This document shows, in pieces, positions 53,801 through 62,624 of a stretch of DNA of 64,000 nt. The notes beneath the pieces are model-generated. The model had not been told where the DNA came from. It ran no database searches and saw nothing but the letters and a program-made list of their open reading frames with translations. Position 1 is the stretch's first letter, and each line of letters starts with the position of its first letter. A program made the position numbers and the translations under genes. Source of the DNA: HTCC2207 sp038135995 (lineage in GTDB: Bacteria; Pseudomonadota; Gammaproteobacteria; Pseudomonadales; Porticoccaceae); NCBI GenBank assembly GCA_038135995.1, contig JAYPYO010000001.1, positions 54,333 through 118,332 of the forward strand, written 5' to 3'.

Positions 53801-54349
53801 AGCATGCAGATAATCCTCTTCTCCAGCACGGCCAGTACGCTGTAGTTCCAGATAAAATCGATTGGGAAATAGCTGCATATAGTCGAGCAGCATCTGCTCA
53901 GCTTCGGCACTGCGACCTGAAATCAGAGCAACTCCCAGCTCCCCACTGCGCCCTCCAGACAGAGCGATCAAGCCGTCACTGTGGTTATTGAGCCATGATT
54001 TCATAATCATAGGCACCGCCTGACGCTGACCCTCCTGGTAGGCCCTGGAGATTAATTTAGTGAGATTTTGATAACCGGTTTGATCTGCTACCAGCAGAAG
54101 CAACTGCGTGGGGCTGCCTTCACCGGTCTCATCCTGCACCAGCAGATCTGCCCCCAAAATAGGCTTTACACCAGCCCCCTGGGCGGCTTTGTAAAATTTA
54201 ACCAGACCAAAAAAATTATTGAAATCTGTGAGCGCCACTGCTGGCATACCCATTTCCGCGACCTTTTTGGCCAGCGGCTTTATGCGTACTAAACCATCTA
54301 CCAGGGAGTATTCAGAATGTAGCCTTAGGTGAACGAACTGTGCGGTCAT
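50849..54349 (-). CDS. dnaE: DNA polymerase III subunit alpha
   Basis: A 1166-residue replicative polymerase. An N-terminal PHP domain (FVHLRLHSEYSLVDG) is followed by the palm with catalytic MPDFDIDFCMEGRDRV near 399-414, a fingers region, a helix-hairpin-helix, and the OB domain (about 995-1075, VTLSGMVIGMRIMKNKRGD in part). Length matches E. coli DnaE (1160). Its ATG overlaps the stop of the fabH-like gene (ATGA), so translation of the polymerase is probably coupled to that gene. Confidence 0.98.
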   Translation of the reverse strand: MTAQFVHLRLHSEYSLVDGLVRIKPLAKKVAEMGMPAVALTDFNNFFGLVKFYKAAQGAGVKPILGADLLVQDETGEGSPTQLLLLVADQTGYQNLTKLISRAYQEGQRQAVPMIMKSWLNNHSDGLIALSGGRSGELGVALISGRSAEAEQMLLDYMQLFPNRFYLELQRTGRAGEEDYLHAAVDLASQFSCPVVATNDVRFIDAAEFEAHEARVCIHEGRALDDPRRERRYSENQYLRSAEEMVELFSDIPEAIQNSVEIAKRCTLDLRLGEYFLPDYPIPDGLTINEFFIKLSEEGLQERLVRLFDPQADDFPETQKLYAERLRFELDIIIQMGFPGYFLIVMDFIRWAKDNQIPVGPGRGSGAGSLVAYALKITDLDPIEYDLLFERFLNPERVSMPDFDIDFCMEGRDRVIAYVAEQYGRDAVSQIVTFGTMAAKAVVRDVARVQGKSYGLADKLSKLIPFEVGMTLEKAVEQEEELKQFLDQDDEAAEIWGMALQLEGVSRNCGKHAGGVVIAPTIITDFSPVYCDDSGGGVVTQFDKNDVEEAGLVKFDFLGLRTLTIIDWAVRMINRTREAQGEELLDIEKIPLDDAATYEMMQRAETTAVFQLESRGMKELIKKLGPDRFEDIVALVALFRPGPLQSGMVDDFINRKKGRAEVSYPHAQYQHECLKPALEPTYGIILYQEQVMQIAQEMGGYTLGGADLLRRAMGKKNAAEMAKQRELFTQGAVSKGFAEDLASNIFDLMEKFAGYGFNKSHSAAYALVAYQTGWLKAHYPAEFMAATISSDMDKTDKVVTFIDECRAMKLVLLPPDVNQGQFHFSVDAQGRIIYGLGAIKGLGEGPVENIIAARNEGGPFKDLFDFCARVDGRKVNKRALEAMIRSGALDEIGPDGEMGYRRAVMLAGMDEAVKLAEQHARNTSSGMGDLFGESVVESASDINYNSYNGARSLSVRERLNGEKETLGLYLTGHPIDEYEEELRSMVPNRIVDVRPGKENVTLSGMVIGMRIMKNKRGDSFAFLTIDDKSGRIELSVWAEKFNAYRDILTKDALLVIQGAVSEDSFTGGLKMVAESIQSIYEARCSKLSRLELSIPQNDSSDNWVDKFHDTLGEFKDGNCPVTVQYSVPSATGELRLGSQWLVQPKDELISRLREDFGKNSVTLHYH

Positions 54350-55446
54350 TTAGATAATAGGTGCTGAGCATCAACTCCATAGTATTTAAAGCTGTCTTCC
54401 ATAAGATCAAACACTGTGCCCTCATATGGCGCAATCTCAGCATCAGAGATTGCCACAGGCTCAACACGCTGCCCCCAGCGGATCACGCCAGCGCCACAGG
54501 TCAGCCCTGCGCCAAATGAAGCGGTTAGGATAGTCATTCCCGGTTTAACCCTGTCGTCTGCAAGCGCGTCACAGAGTGCCAGAGGAATGGCCGCAGCACT
54601 GGTATTGGCATATTCATCTATACAGGCCACCACTTTCTCCATGGGGAAGTTGAGCCGTTTGGCCAGCGCTTGAATAATGCGCAAATTGGCCTGATGAGGC
54701 ACAAACAGATCTATATCGTTGGGGCTCAGCCCCTCGCGCTGCAGAACCTCGGCAATACTGTCGGCCATGCCTTTCACCGCACTCTTGAATATCTCTTGCC
54801 CTTCAAAATTCAGAGACACATGAATATCTCCCGTCAGGTGCATGGGCGACATACCCCAGCTCGGCAAATGCAGGCACTCGCGACTATCGGGCACGCAACT
54901 CATATGGGCTGACAACAGCCCCAACTGCTGATCAGTGGCCTCAATCACAACTGCACCGGCACCGTCACCAAACAGAAAGCAGGACTCGCGCTTGCTCCAG
55001 TCCATAGCCAGAGAAATGCGCTCGGAGCCAATCACCACAGCCTTTTTAACCGACCCGGCTTTAATCATATCTGTGGCAACATTCATGGCATAGAGCCAGC
55101 TGGTGCAGGCAGAGTTGAGATCAAAGGCTGCCGCCTTGGTAGCGCCCAATTTGTTTTTAATAAAGCTCGCTGTATTGGGGCAAATCTCTTCAGGCGTAGT
55201 GGAGCCTAAAATCACCAGATCAATATCTGCAGCTTCGACACCGGAGGCGGCCAGGGCCCTCTCCGCGGCCAACCAGCCCATCTCACCAGTAGATACATGG
55301 CTGTAGTGACGCTGACGAATACCGGAGCGAGAAAATATCCACTCGTCACTGGTATCTACGATTTGGGCCATATCATCATTGGTCATTAACAGAGGTGGCG
55401 CATATTTGCCCCAACCTGTGATCTCTGCATAATTCAATCGGTGCAC
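54346..55446 (-). CDS. Beta-ketoacyl-ACP synthase III-like (FabH paralogue)
   Basis: A 366-residue thiolase-fold enzyme with the KAS III triad: Cys114 (SACTSWLY), His251 (PHQANLRI) and Asn281 (YANTSAAA). It should condense an acyl-CoA with malonyl-ACP to start fatty-acid chains. It is about 50 residues longer than E. coli FabH, with a C-terminal tail from about 330 (EPVAISDAEIAPYEGTVFD). It is inserted between rnhB and dnaE, which are adjacent in related genomes. GTG start at 55446; a TTG three codons later is possible. No other fabH is in the window, so it may be the main initiator or a specialised one. Confidence 0.88.
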   Translation of the reverse strand: MHRLNYAEITGWGKYAPPLLMTNDDMAQIVDTSDEWIFSRSGIRQRHYSHVSTGEMGWLAAERALAASGVEAADIDLVILGSTTPEEICPNTASFIKNKLGATKAAAFDLNSACTSWLYAMNVATDMIKAGSVKKAVVIGSERISLAMDWSKRESCFLFGDGAGAVVIEATDQQLGLLSAHMSCVPDSRECLHLPSWGMSPMHLTGDIHVSLNFEGQEIFKSAVKGMADSIAEVLQREGLSPNDIDLFVPHQANLRIIQALAKRLNFPMEKVVACIDEYANTSAAAIPLALCDALADDRVKPGMTILTASFGAGLTCGAGVIRWGQRVEPVAISDAEIAPYEGTVFDLMEDSFKYYGVDAQHLLSK

Positions 55447-55469
55447 CCCGAAATATGTGTTTGTTTTTA

Positions 55470-55484
55470 TTACATTGAATGTAA
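55470..55484. promoter_or_regulatory. 15-bp perfect palindrome upstream of the fabH-like gene
   Basis: TTACATT and AATGTAA flank one central base. It is 24 bases from the GTG start. A nearby 7-bp stem GCTTGAG/CTCAAGC (55486-55508) adds to the structure. This could be an operator for a dimeric regulator; no regulator is identified. Confidence 0.5.
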
Positions 55485-55563
55485 AGCTTGAGCAGTTTTA
55501 ACTCAAGCCCTAACTCGCTTTTATAGGCTTACAGACTACGATTATTCATAAACAGATAGATAG

Positions 55564-56199
55564 CTAGAAGAGTGGTGACTGCTCGAGCTGCAACTCATCC
55601 CTAACCGGGGCAAATGAACGCCTGTGAATAGGGGTAGCACCCAGTCTCTGGAGCGCTTCCAGATGCTGAGCAGTGCCATAACCTTTATTACTATCAAAGC
55701 CATAGCCGGGATATTTTGCGTCCATCTCAAGCATCTCACGATCGCGAACAACCTTGGCCAGGATAGATGCAGCACTGATCACCTCAACTCGACCATCACC
55801 TTTAACCACCGCCTCTCCCTGATATTCCCACTGAGGGAGGCGATTGCCGTCCACGGCAATATAGTCAGGCTGAATTTTTAGCCCCATCACTGCGCGACGC
55901 ATAGCCATTAATGTGGCCTGTAAAATATTAAAGCGATCAATTTCTTCCACCGAGGCGCGCCCAATGCACCAGCTAGTGGCATGGCTGATAATATCTTTAT
56001 AAAGATTTTCTCGCTGTCGCGATGATAGCGCCTTAGAGTCGGCCAGACCCTCGATAGGATGGCTGGCTGGCAAAATAACCGCTGCAGTAACCACATCACC
56101 CGCCAGGGGCCCCCGCCCTACTTCATCAACACCAGCCAGCAACTTGACACCAGCTGGTGGCTTCCAGGGTTTTAGTAAAGCTGCTTTAGCCGCTTTCAT
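55564..56199 (-). CDS. rnhB: Ribonuclease HII
   Basis: A 211-residue enzyme that cuts the RNA strand of RNA-DNA hybrids, including single ribonucleotides in DNA. The GVDEVGRGPLAGDVV motif (23-37) holds the first Asp-Glu pair, DSKALSSRQRE follows, and YIAVDGN and SILAKVVRDREM complete the active site. ATG overlaps the lpxB stop by 4 bases. The order lpxB-rnhB is conserved. Confidence 0.97.
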   Translation of the reverse strand: MKAAKAALLKPWKPPAGVKLLAGVDEVGRGPLAGDVVTAAVILPASHPIEGLADSKALSSRQRENLYKDIISHATSWCIGRASVEEIDRFNILQATLMAMRRAVMGLKIQPDYIAVDGNRLPQWEYQGEAVVKGDGRVEVISAASILAKVVRDREMLEMDAKYPGYGFDSNKGYGTAQHLEALQRLGATPIHRRSFAPVRDELQLEQSPLF

Positions 56200-57341
56200 T
56201 GCTGCAGAACCTCGCCAATTGCGGCGGCGGCAAGAGTACCGGAGTCCACAGTCAACTGCTGGTGTAACTGCTCAAACTCAGCAATCACAGCCTGTTGCTC
56301 TAAGGGATCAAAGGCCTGCACAACAGCGCTAACCAGGTTGTCTACGGTAGCCTGGTCCTGAATAAACTCCGGCACCAGCATCTTATCGGCCAGCAGGTTG
56401 GGAATCGAAGCATAGGGGGTCTTAATAAAGGGCGAGACCAGACGATAAGTCCAGGCGCCCAAGCGGTAGCTCACCACCATCGGCTTTTTGAGCAACATAG
56501 CCTCAAGAGCAGTGGTTCCAGAAGCCAGCAACACCACATCAGCTGACTCCATAGCCAGATGAGAATTTTGCTCAAGCAAGCAGACATTAATCTCTGGCTT
56601 GGCGGCCAATATTTCACTCAACTGGCTGTACCTGGCCTGATTGGCTGCAGGAATCACCAGTTGCAGCTCTGCTCCCAAAGTTGCCTGCACCTGTCGGGCA
56701 ACATCGAGAAATAACCCTGCCAATAGCTCCACCTCGCCTGAGCGACTGCCAGGCATAATGCATAGCACTGGCGCCGCTGGATCCAGCCCCAATTTTTGTC
56801 GAGCGCCCAGGCTATCGGGCTGCGGTGGAAACTGTCCAGCCAATGGATGCCCCACAAAACGCACCGGCACATTGTGCTGGCGGTAAAACTCTGTCTCAAA
56901 TGGCAACAGGCAGAGCATAAGGTCAACAGACTTTTTTATCTTTTTGATTCTGCCCTGACGCCATGCCCAGACTGAGGGGCTGACATAATGAATAGTTTTC
57001 ACTCCAGCACTGCGCAGCCTGAGCTCGATGCCATCATTAAAATCTGGAGAGTCAATGCCGATAAATGCCGCTGGCGGCTTGGCAGTGTAGCGCTTAACAA
57101 TATTGCGCCTGATACTCAGCAGCTCGGGCAGCCGCTTGAGTGGCTCGACAAACCCCATCACTGACAGGCGGTCCATTTGAAATAGACTGTGAAAACCCTC
57201 GGCCTGCATTCTGGGGCCACCTATGCCTTCAAAAGTGGCCTCAGGAAACTGCCTGCGCAGCGCCCGAATTAGATCGGCACCAAGAATATCACCAGAGGCT
57301 TCTCCAGCGACGATGGCGAAGACCTGCGGTACCTGACCCAT
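56196..57341 (-). CDS. lpxB: Lipid A disaccharide synthase
   Basis: A 381-residue GT19 glycosyltransferase that joins UDP-2,3-diacylglucosamine and lipid X. AGEASGDILGADLI (13-26), FEGIGGPRM and the C-terminal LLASGTTALEAMLLKKPMVVSYR, read in parts, are diagnostic. It is peripheral to the inner membrane. It starts 3 bases after the lpxA stop. Confidence 0.97.
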   Translation of the reverse strand: MGQVPQVFAIVAGEASGDILGADLIRALRRQFPEATFEGIGGPRMQAEGFHSLFQMDRLSVMGFVEPLKRLPELLSIRRNIVKRYTAKPPAAFIGIDSPDFNDGIELRLRSAGVKTIHYVSPSVWAWRQGRIKKIKKSVDLMLCLLPFETEFYRQHNVPVRFVGHPLAGQFPPQPDSLGARQKLGLDPAAPVLCIMPGSRSGEVELLAGLFLDVARQVQATLGAELQLVIPAANQARYSQLSEILAAKPEINVCLLEQNSHLAMESADVVLLASGTTALEAMLLKKPMVVSYRLGAWTYRLVSPFIKTPYASIPNLLADKMLVPEFIQDQATVDNLVSAVVQAFDPLEQQAVIAEFEQLHQQLTVDSGTLAAAAIGEVLQQ

Positions 57342-57344
57342 AAT

Positions 57345-58112
57345 TTAGCGGATAATGCCGCGGCTGGAGTTCTCTAGCGAGCTGAGCAGCATGCTGACTA
57401 CGTCATCCTCACCCAAATCCGCAATAGCCTTTAGAGCCTCGTCTAACTGCAAGCCGCGACGGTAGAGCAGCTTGTAGGCTTTGTTAGCCAAGGCAATTTG
57501 TTCGACGCTGTAGCCTCTGCGCTTGAGGCCTTCGCGATTAATTGTGCGGGGCTCTGCGGGACTGCCAAAGGCAGTCACAAATGCAGGCACATCGTGATAG
57601 ACAAAAGCTGCTGGGCCTACAAAGCAATGAGGACCTATGTGCACAAACTGATGCACCAGGCAGTAACCGGAAAGGATTGTCCAGTCGCCCACATAAACAT
57701 GACCGGAAATGGCCGCATTATTGACCATAATTACATGGTTACCCACCACGCAGTCATGGCCCACGTGGACATAGGCCATCAGTAGGTTATCACTGCCAAT
57801 ACGAGTCTCACTGTTATCCTGAACTGTGCCGCGGTGAATGGTCACCCCTTCGCGGATAACATTGTTGTCGCCAATAATCAGCCTGGTCGGCTCGCCTTTA
57901 TATTTTAGATCCGGCGTGTCTTCACCCACTGTAGAAAACTGAAAGATCTTGTTGTTGCGCCCTATTACGGTCGGACCCTTGATTACCACATGGGAGGCTA
58001 TTTCACAGCCATCACCAATTTCAACACCAGGCCCAATAATCGTCCAGGGGCCGACGCTGACATCTTTGCCAAGTACAGCTGAGGGATCAACAATGGCACT
58101 GGGATCTATCAT
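57345..58112 (-). CDS. lpxA: UDP-N-acetylglucosamine acyltransferase
   Basis: A 255-residue left-handed beta-helix trimer that puts the first 3-hydroxyacyl chain on UDP-GlcNAc. Hexapeptide repeats fill residues 1-190, with the catalytic His in AYVHVGHDC (near 125), and a helical C-terminal domain. The frame is open to 58142, but the ATG at 58112 overlaps the fabZ stop as ATGA and gives the family start IDPSAIVDPSA. Confidence 0.97.
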   Translation of the reverse strand: MIDPSAIVDPSAVLGKDVSVGPWTIIGPGVEIGDGCEIASHVVIKGPTVIGRNNKIFQFSTVGEDTPDLKYKGEPTRLIIGDNNVIREGVTIHRGTVQDNSETRIGSDNLLMAYVHVGHDCVVGNHVIMVNNAAISGHVYVGDWTILSGYCLVHQFVHIGPHCFVGPAAFVYHDVPAFVTAFGSPAEPRTINREGLKRRGYSVEQIALANKAYKLLYRRGLQLDEALKAIADLGEDDVVSMLLSSLENSSRGIIR

Positions 58113-58555
58113 GCTAGAGAATCTCTGTCCTGATAGGCGCACAGCAACATGGCTTCGCAGGCGGTCTTGCCATCGACCGAAGCCGTGGTTTTAAAACGCC
58201 ATATATTACGCTTTACTGTATCTATCTCTGAGGTCAGCACCAGCTGATCCCCGGGTACCACGGGGCGCTTAAAACGCACCTTATCGACGCCGGCAAACAG
58301 ATATAGCTTGCCGTCATCAGCTTTCTCACCAGTGGTGGCAAAACCCAGCAGCCCCGAAACCTGAGCCATGGCTTCCACCATCATCACGCCTGGAAAGATA
58401 GGCGCGCCAGGAAAATGACCATTAAATACCTCTTCATTAATCGAAATATTTTTGTAGGCGACGATACGCTCACCTGGCACGATCTCAGTGACTCTATCGA
58501 CCAGCAAAAAAGGATAGCGGTGTGGCAGCAGATCCATTATTTCATTTACATTCAT
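58109..58555 (-). CDS. fabZ: 3-hydroxyacyl-ACP dehydratase FabZ
   Basis: A 148-residue hot-dog-fold dehydratase. GHFPGAPIFPGVMMVEAMAQ carries catalytic His47 and Glu61. It competes with LpxA and LpxD for 3-hydroxyacyl-ACP, and clustering with them balances phospholipid and lipid A synthesis. Downstream lpxA is translationally coupled. Confidence 0.98.
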   Translation of the reverse strand: MNVNEIMDLLPHRYPFLLVDRVTEIVPGERIVAYKNISINEEVFNGHFPGAPIFPGVMMVEAMAQVSGLLGFATTGEKADDGKLYLFAGVDKVRFKRPVVPGDQLVLTSEIDTVKRNIWRFKTTASVDGKTACEAMLLCAYQDRDSLA

Positions 58556-58612
58556 TTAAAAACCCAAATCTATTAATCGCCCAAAAATAGCTGGGCTACG
58601 GCAGTAACTGAG

Positions 58613-59656
58613 TTACTGTTTATCTGGTTTAGCAGCGCTACTCTGCTCAACCCTTTTGAGGCGCTTTATCAGATCATCAAGCTGACCGATCCGCACCGAA
58701 TTTTTGCGCCATTCTGCCGTTGTCATCAATGGCGTTACTATTGAGGAGTAGGATCCCGGCTGAGTAATATTTTTTGTAGCCAGCGTCTTCGCCGTCAACA
58801 TCACATTGTCACAGATCTCTATATGACCCACCACGCAGGCACTGCCTCCGAGAATACAGTTGCGACCCAGCACAGAACTACCGGCAATCCCAGAATAGGC
58901 TGCCATTGCCGTATTGTCTCCAACCACGCAGTTATGAGCTATTTGCACATGGTTATCTATGATCACCATATTACCTATAACTGTGTCACCCAAGGCGCCA
59001 CGATCAATTGTTGTGCAGGCACCGATCTCAACGTCATCACCCACTCTGACGCCACCTATCTGATGTATTTTTTGCCATCCTCCCTGACCATTGGGAGCAA
59101 AACCAAAACCATCAGCCCCTATCACAGTCCCACTATGCACCCTAACACGGTTACCCAGCGACACATCGTGATATACGGAGACATTGGCAGACAACTGGCA
59201 GTTCTCGCCTAAAACAGAGCCACTACCTATAAAACAGTTGGCTTCAATAGAGCAGCCAGATTGAATTTTGGCACCTGACTCGATCACCACATTAGGGCCT
59301 ATATAAACGTCATCCTTGACCATGGCATTGGCATGGATAACGGCGCTGGGGTGAATACCGGCCGCCTGACAGGAGGCCGTAGTAAACCAGGCGGTAATTT
59401 TGGCATACCCAAGATAGGGGTTATCCAGAATCAGACAGTTACCTGCAGCCGCAGCGGCTTGGTCTGCACTGAGTATTACCGCTTCAGCTCTGGTGTCTGA
59501 CAGCTGACTGGCATATTTGGGATTAGCGAGGAACGCCAGCTCACCGGCACCGGCATTTTGCAGCGTATTTAAGCCGCTGATGCGCGTCGAGCCATCGCCG
59601 CGCAACTCTGCACCGAGGAACTCGGCAATGTCAGCCAGACTATAATCCCGTTTCAT
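58613..59656 (-). CDS. lpxD: UDP-3-O-acylglucosamine N-acyltransferase
   Basis: A 347-residue acyltransferase adding the second hydroxyacyl chain. The N-terminal uridine-binding domain (LADIAEFLGAELRGDG) is followed by hexapeptide repeats (about 100-290), including HIGADGFGFAP-like VIGADGFGFAPN and the catalytic His in VQIAHNCVVGDN near 239. A C-terminal helix ends the trimer. It is 36 bases after skp. Confidence 0.97.
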   Translation of the reverse strand: MKRDYSLADIAEFLGAELRGDGSTRISGLNTLQNAGAGELAFLANPKYASQLSDTRAEAVILSADQAAAAAGNCLILDNPYLGYAKITAWFTTASCQAAGIHPSAVIHANAMVKDDVYIGPNVVIESGAKIQSGCSIEANCFIGSGSVLGENCQLSANVSVYHDVSLGNRVRVHSGTVIGADGFGFAPNGQGGWQKIHQIGGVRVGDDVEIGACTTIDRGALGDTVIGNMVIIDNHVQIAHNCVVGDNTAMAAYSGIAGSSVLGRNCILGGSACVVGHIEICDNVMLTAKTLATKNITQPGSYSSIVTPLMTTAEWRKNSVRIGQLDDLIKRLKRVEQSSAAKPDKQ

Positions 59657-59692
59657 TACAGTGCTCTGTCAGAGACTAACTTAGCCTTTAAA

Positions 59693-60217
59693 TTATTTAG
59701 CCATTTTATTTAGGCGGTCAATCACTTTGGGGGTCAGATTGTTCTCTCCTGCAGCAGTGATCACCGCTTCCTGGCGCAACAAAATGCTGATGCCCTCTTC
59801 TTTGACTATCTCTTGGATAACCGTCTGTAGCTGAGGCATGAACTCCTGCTGAATATTCTGCTGCAACTGCTGCTGCTCAGCCTGAATTTTACGACTGGCC
59901 AGATCAGCATCTGCTTTTACGTACTCCATTTTCTTCTGATGGGCTGCAGCCTCTTCCTGTGACCAGGTCAGACGTTTGCTCTCGGCTTCTTTCGCCAGCG
60001 CCTGAAAATCTGCCGAAGCTCCTTCAAGCTTGGCTTTCAGGGCCACAAAATCGGCACTCTCAATCGCCTGCTTAACACGTGCCTGTGCTGGCTCTGATGC
60101 AAATATTGCCGAATTAATATCAATAACAGCAATCTTAGCCTCGGCCACTGCACTCAGTGATACCAGCGCAGAAAACCCAGCCAAAACAACCAAAACAAGT
60201 GCTTTTACATTACCCAC
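59693..60217 (-). CDS. skp: Periplasmic chaperone Skp/OmpH
   Basis: A 174-residue periplasmic chaperone that carries unfolded outer-membrane proteins to BamA. The signal peptide (about 1-27, ending SAVAEA) is followed by KIAVIDINSAIFAS and long charged coiled-coil arms (about 55-135) rich in Gln, Glu and Lys. Start is GTG with GGGAG upstream. It follows bamA by 20 bases. Confidence 0.94.
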   Translation of the reverse strand: MGNVKALVLVVLAGFSALVSLSAVAEAKIAVIDINSAIFASEPAQARVKQAIESADFVALKAKLEGASADFQALAKEAESKRLTWSQEEAAAHQKKMEYVKADADLASRKIQAEQQQLQQNIQQEFMPQLQTVIQEIVKEEGISILLRQEAVITAAGENNLTPKVIDRLNKMAK

Positions 60218-60237
60218 AATACTTCTCCCTACTATTA

Positions 60238-62586
60238 TTAAAATTGATTACCCAGTGAGAACTGAAATACTTCAGTTTCATCAAAGTCGTTACTATTGAG
60301 AGGTTTGGCCACACTAAATGTAATTGGACCAAAGCCACTCAACCATGTTGCACCCACGCCAAAAGCATAGCGCAGTTCTCCCGCATCAGGCTTAAAACAG
60401 TTAACCTGAGTTTCTCCACACTTAGTGTTGAAAATATTACCCGCATCCAAAAACAGCGAGGACTGCACAGAACGCTGATCTTTTAGGAATGGCAGAGGGA
60501 AGATAACTTCCGCACCCAGCTCTACCTTCACATTACCGCCAATCGGATCTGGATCATCAATATAGCGTGTGACACAGGGGGGATCTACAAGATTACATGG
60601 AGTATCCTGAGGACCCAGGGTGTTGCGTTTAAAACCGCGCACCGAGCCAAAACCACCACCGTAGAAATTTTTGAAGAATGGCAGCTGGGTGGTATCGCCA
60701 TAACTCTCACCATAGCCCAGATCCGCTTTTAACTTTAGAGTCAGTGACCTGGTTAGACCACGTAGGTATTCGGCGTTGTAGTTGACCTTGTAATACTCCA
60801 GCCCGGAGCCTGGCAATGCCAGGTCCAAAGCAAGGCGCTGCGAAGTACCGCGGGTGGCAAATATACCCCGATTCAAGGTTGACTTGGCCCAGTTGATATT
60901 GAAACTGAAAACATCAAAGTTATTGCCATTGTCCTGGACAAAATCGCTGATTTCCTTGGAGGCAAATGAGCCGGTCTTTAGATCAAGATTTTCATAGCCT
61001 ATGCCCAGACCAATACGCTGGATATCGGAGATCGGGTAACTCCAGTTAACCCCTCCACCATAGGTATTGGTGGAGAAGCTGGCCACGTTAATGCGGTCAT
61101 AATCAGTCTCCCTGACATACAGGTTATATCCAACACTGACGCCATCTACAGTAAAGTAGGGCTCTGAAAAGCTAAAGTTCAGCGAACTCTGGTAAGTGCT
61201 GCGGTTAAGACCTATACCCACCTGCTTGCCCGTACCCAGGAAGTTGTTCTCGCTGAGGTTACCACCGAGAATCAATCCAGTGCCCTGCGCATAACCCACA
61301 CTGGCACCCACAGAACCAGAGGGCTGCTCTTCAACTGTGTAGACCACATCAATCTGATCATTGGTTCCCGCTACTGGCAGGTTTTCAACATTGACTTCTT
61401 TAAAGAACCCCAGTCGCTCAAGGCGCACCTTGGAGTGCTCGATCAACGCATTGTTAGCCGACCCGCCCTCCATCTGGCGCATCTCTCTGCGCAAAACCTC
61501 ATCGGCAGTTTTGGTATTACCACGGAACTCGATGCGGCGCACATAGGCGCGCATACCAGGAGTCACCACAAAGGTAATAGTGGCAGTATTGTCCTCTTCA
61601 TTGACCTCTGGATAGCCATTGACCTCAGCAAAAGTATAGCCCTCGTTGCCCAGACGTCGCGTAATATACTCACTGGACGTGGTCATTAATGTCTGTGAGA
61701 AAGTCATACCCTCGCGCATAATAATCAGCGCACGGGCCTGGGCCTCGGGAATTTTTAACTCTCCAGACAGTTCGATACCGCCAATGGTGTATACATTGCC
61801 CTCGTTGATGTTAATAGTGATATACACTGACTCTTTATCTGGGCTAATTGAAACCTGCGTGCTCTCCACGGCAAATTTCAGATAACCGCGATCCAGATAC
61901 CAGGTTTCGAGAGTCTCCAAGTCACCGGATAGTTTTTCCCTGCTGTATTTATCATCACTTGAAATCCATGACAGCCAACCAGTGGTGTTTTGCTCAAAGG
62001 TATCCAGCAGCTCTTCTTCGCTGAAGTCATTGTTACCAACAATATTGATATGGCGGATTTTGGCCACATCACCCTCGTCAATATCTATGTTTACTGCGAC
62101 CCGATTGCGAGGCAGGGCTTTTACCTCAGTTTTTACCAGAGCTCCATAGCGACCCTGAGAGACATATTGCCGCTGCAGCTCCTGAGTCATGCCCTCAAGA
62201 ATTACCTGGCGGAAAATCTGCCCCTCCGCCAGGCCATTGTCGCGCAGCGCATCCAACAGCTGATCAGTCTCTATCGCTTTGTTACCGTCTAGATTGATCT
62301 CGGTTACCGCCGGGCGCTCGGCCAGCCCAATAACCAAAATGCCGTTCTCTCGCGCCATTACCACATCGGAGAAATAGCCAGTGCGAAACAATGATCTTGT
62401 AGCGTTGCGAATGGCCGGCTCATCAGCCAGATCCCCTGTGCTAATCGGCAGAGCGGCAAATACGGTGCCGGCAGAGACTCTCTGCAGGCCCTCGATACGA
62501 ATATCAGAGACCTGAAAAACCTCGGCATTGACCGAAAATGATAGGGAGCATAGGACTGCAAGTAAGCCTGATAAAAGTCGCTTCAT
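60238..62586 (-). CDS. bamA: Outer-membrane protein assembly factor BamA
   Basis: A 782-residue Omp85 protein. A signal peptide (1-21), five POTRA domains (about 22-420) and a beta-barrel (about 425-782) are seen. SVRGFKRNTLG near 645-655 is the conserved lid/loop 6 VRGF motif, and the chain ends in Phe, the outer-membrane insertion signal. An extra segment with CNLVDPPC and CGETQVNC cysteine pairs lies in surface loops. No ribosome site is visible; a run of eight T precedes the ATG. It follows rseP by 38 bases. Confidence 0.97.
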   Translation of the reverse strand: MKRLLSGLLAVLCSLSFSVNAEVFQVSDIRIEGLQRVSAGTVFAALPISTGDLADEPAIRNATRSLFRTGYFSDVVMARENGILVIGLAERPAVTEINLDGNKAIETDQLLDALRDNGLAEGQIFRQVILEGMTQELQRQYVSQGRYGALVKTEVKALPRNRVAVNIDIDEGDVAKIRHINIVGNNDFSEEELLDTFEQNTTGWLSWISSDDKYSREKLSGDLETLETWYLDRGYLKFAVESTQVSISPDKESVYITININEGNVYTIGGIELSGELKIPEAQARALIIMREGMTFSQTLMTTSSEYITRRLGNEGYTFAEVNGYPEVNEEDNTATITFVVTPGMRAYVRRIEFRGNTKTADEVLRREMRQMEGGSANNALIEHSKVRLERLGFFKEVNVENLPVAGTNDQIDVVYTVEEQPSGSVGASVGYAQGTGLILGGNLSENNFLGTGKQVGIGLNRSTYQSSLNFSFSEPYFTVDGVSVGYNLYVRETDYDRINVASFSTNTYGGGVNWSYPISDIQRIGLGIGYENLDLKTGSFASKEISDFVQDNGNNFDVFSFNINWAKSTLNRGIFATRGTSQRLALDLALPGSGLEYYKVNYNAEYLRGLTRSLTLKLKADLGYGESYGDTTQLPFFKNFYGGGFGSVRGFKRNTLGPQDTPCNLVDPPCVTRYIDDPDPIGGNVKVELGAEVIFPLPFLKDQRSVQSSLFLDAGNIFNTKCGETQVNCFKPDAGELRYAFGVGATWLSGFGPITFSVAKPLNSNDFDETEVFQFSLGNQF

Positions 62587-62624
62587 GTAAAAAAAAGAAC
62601 CCAGTTTAATTTAATTTGTGCGGA

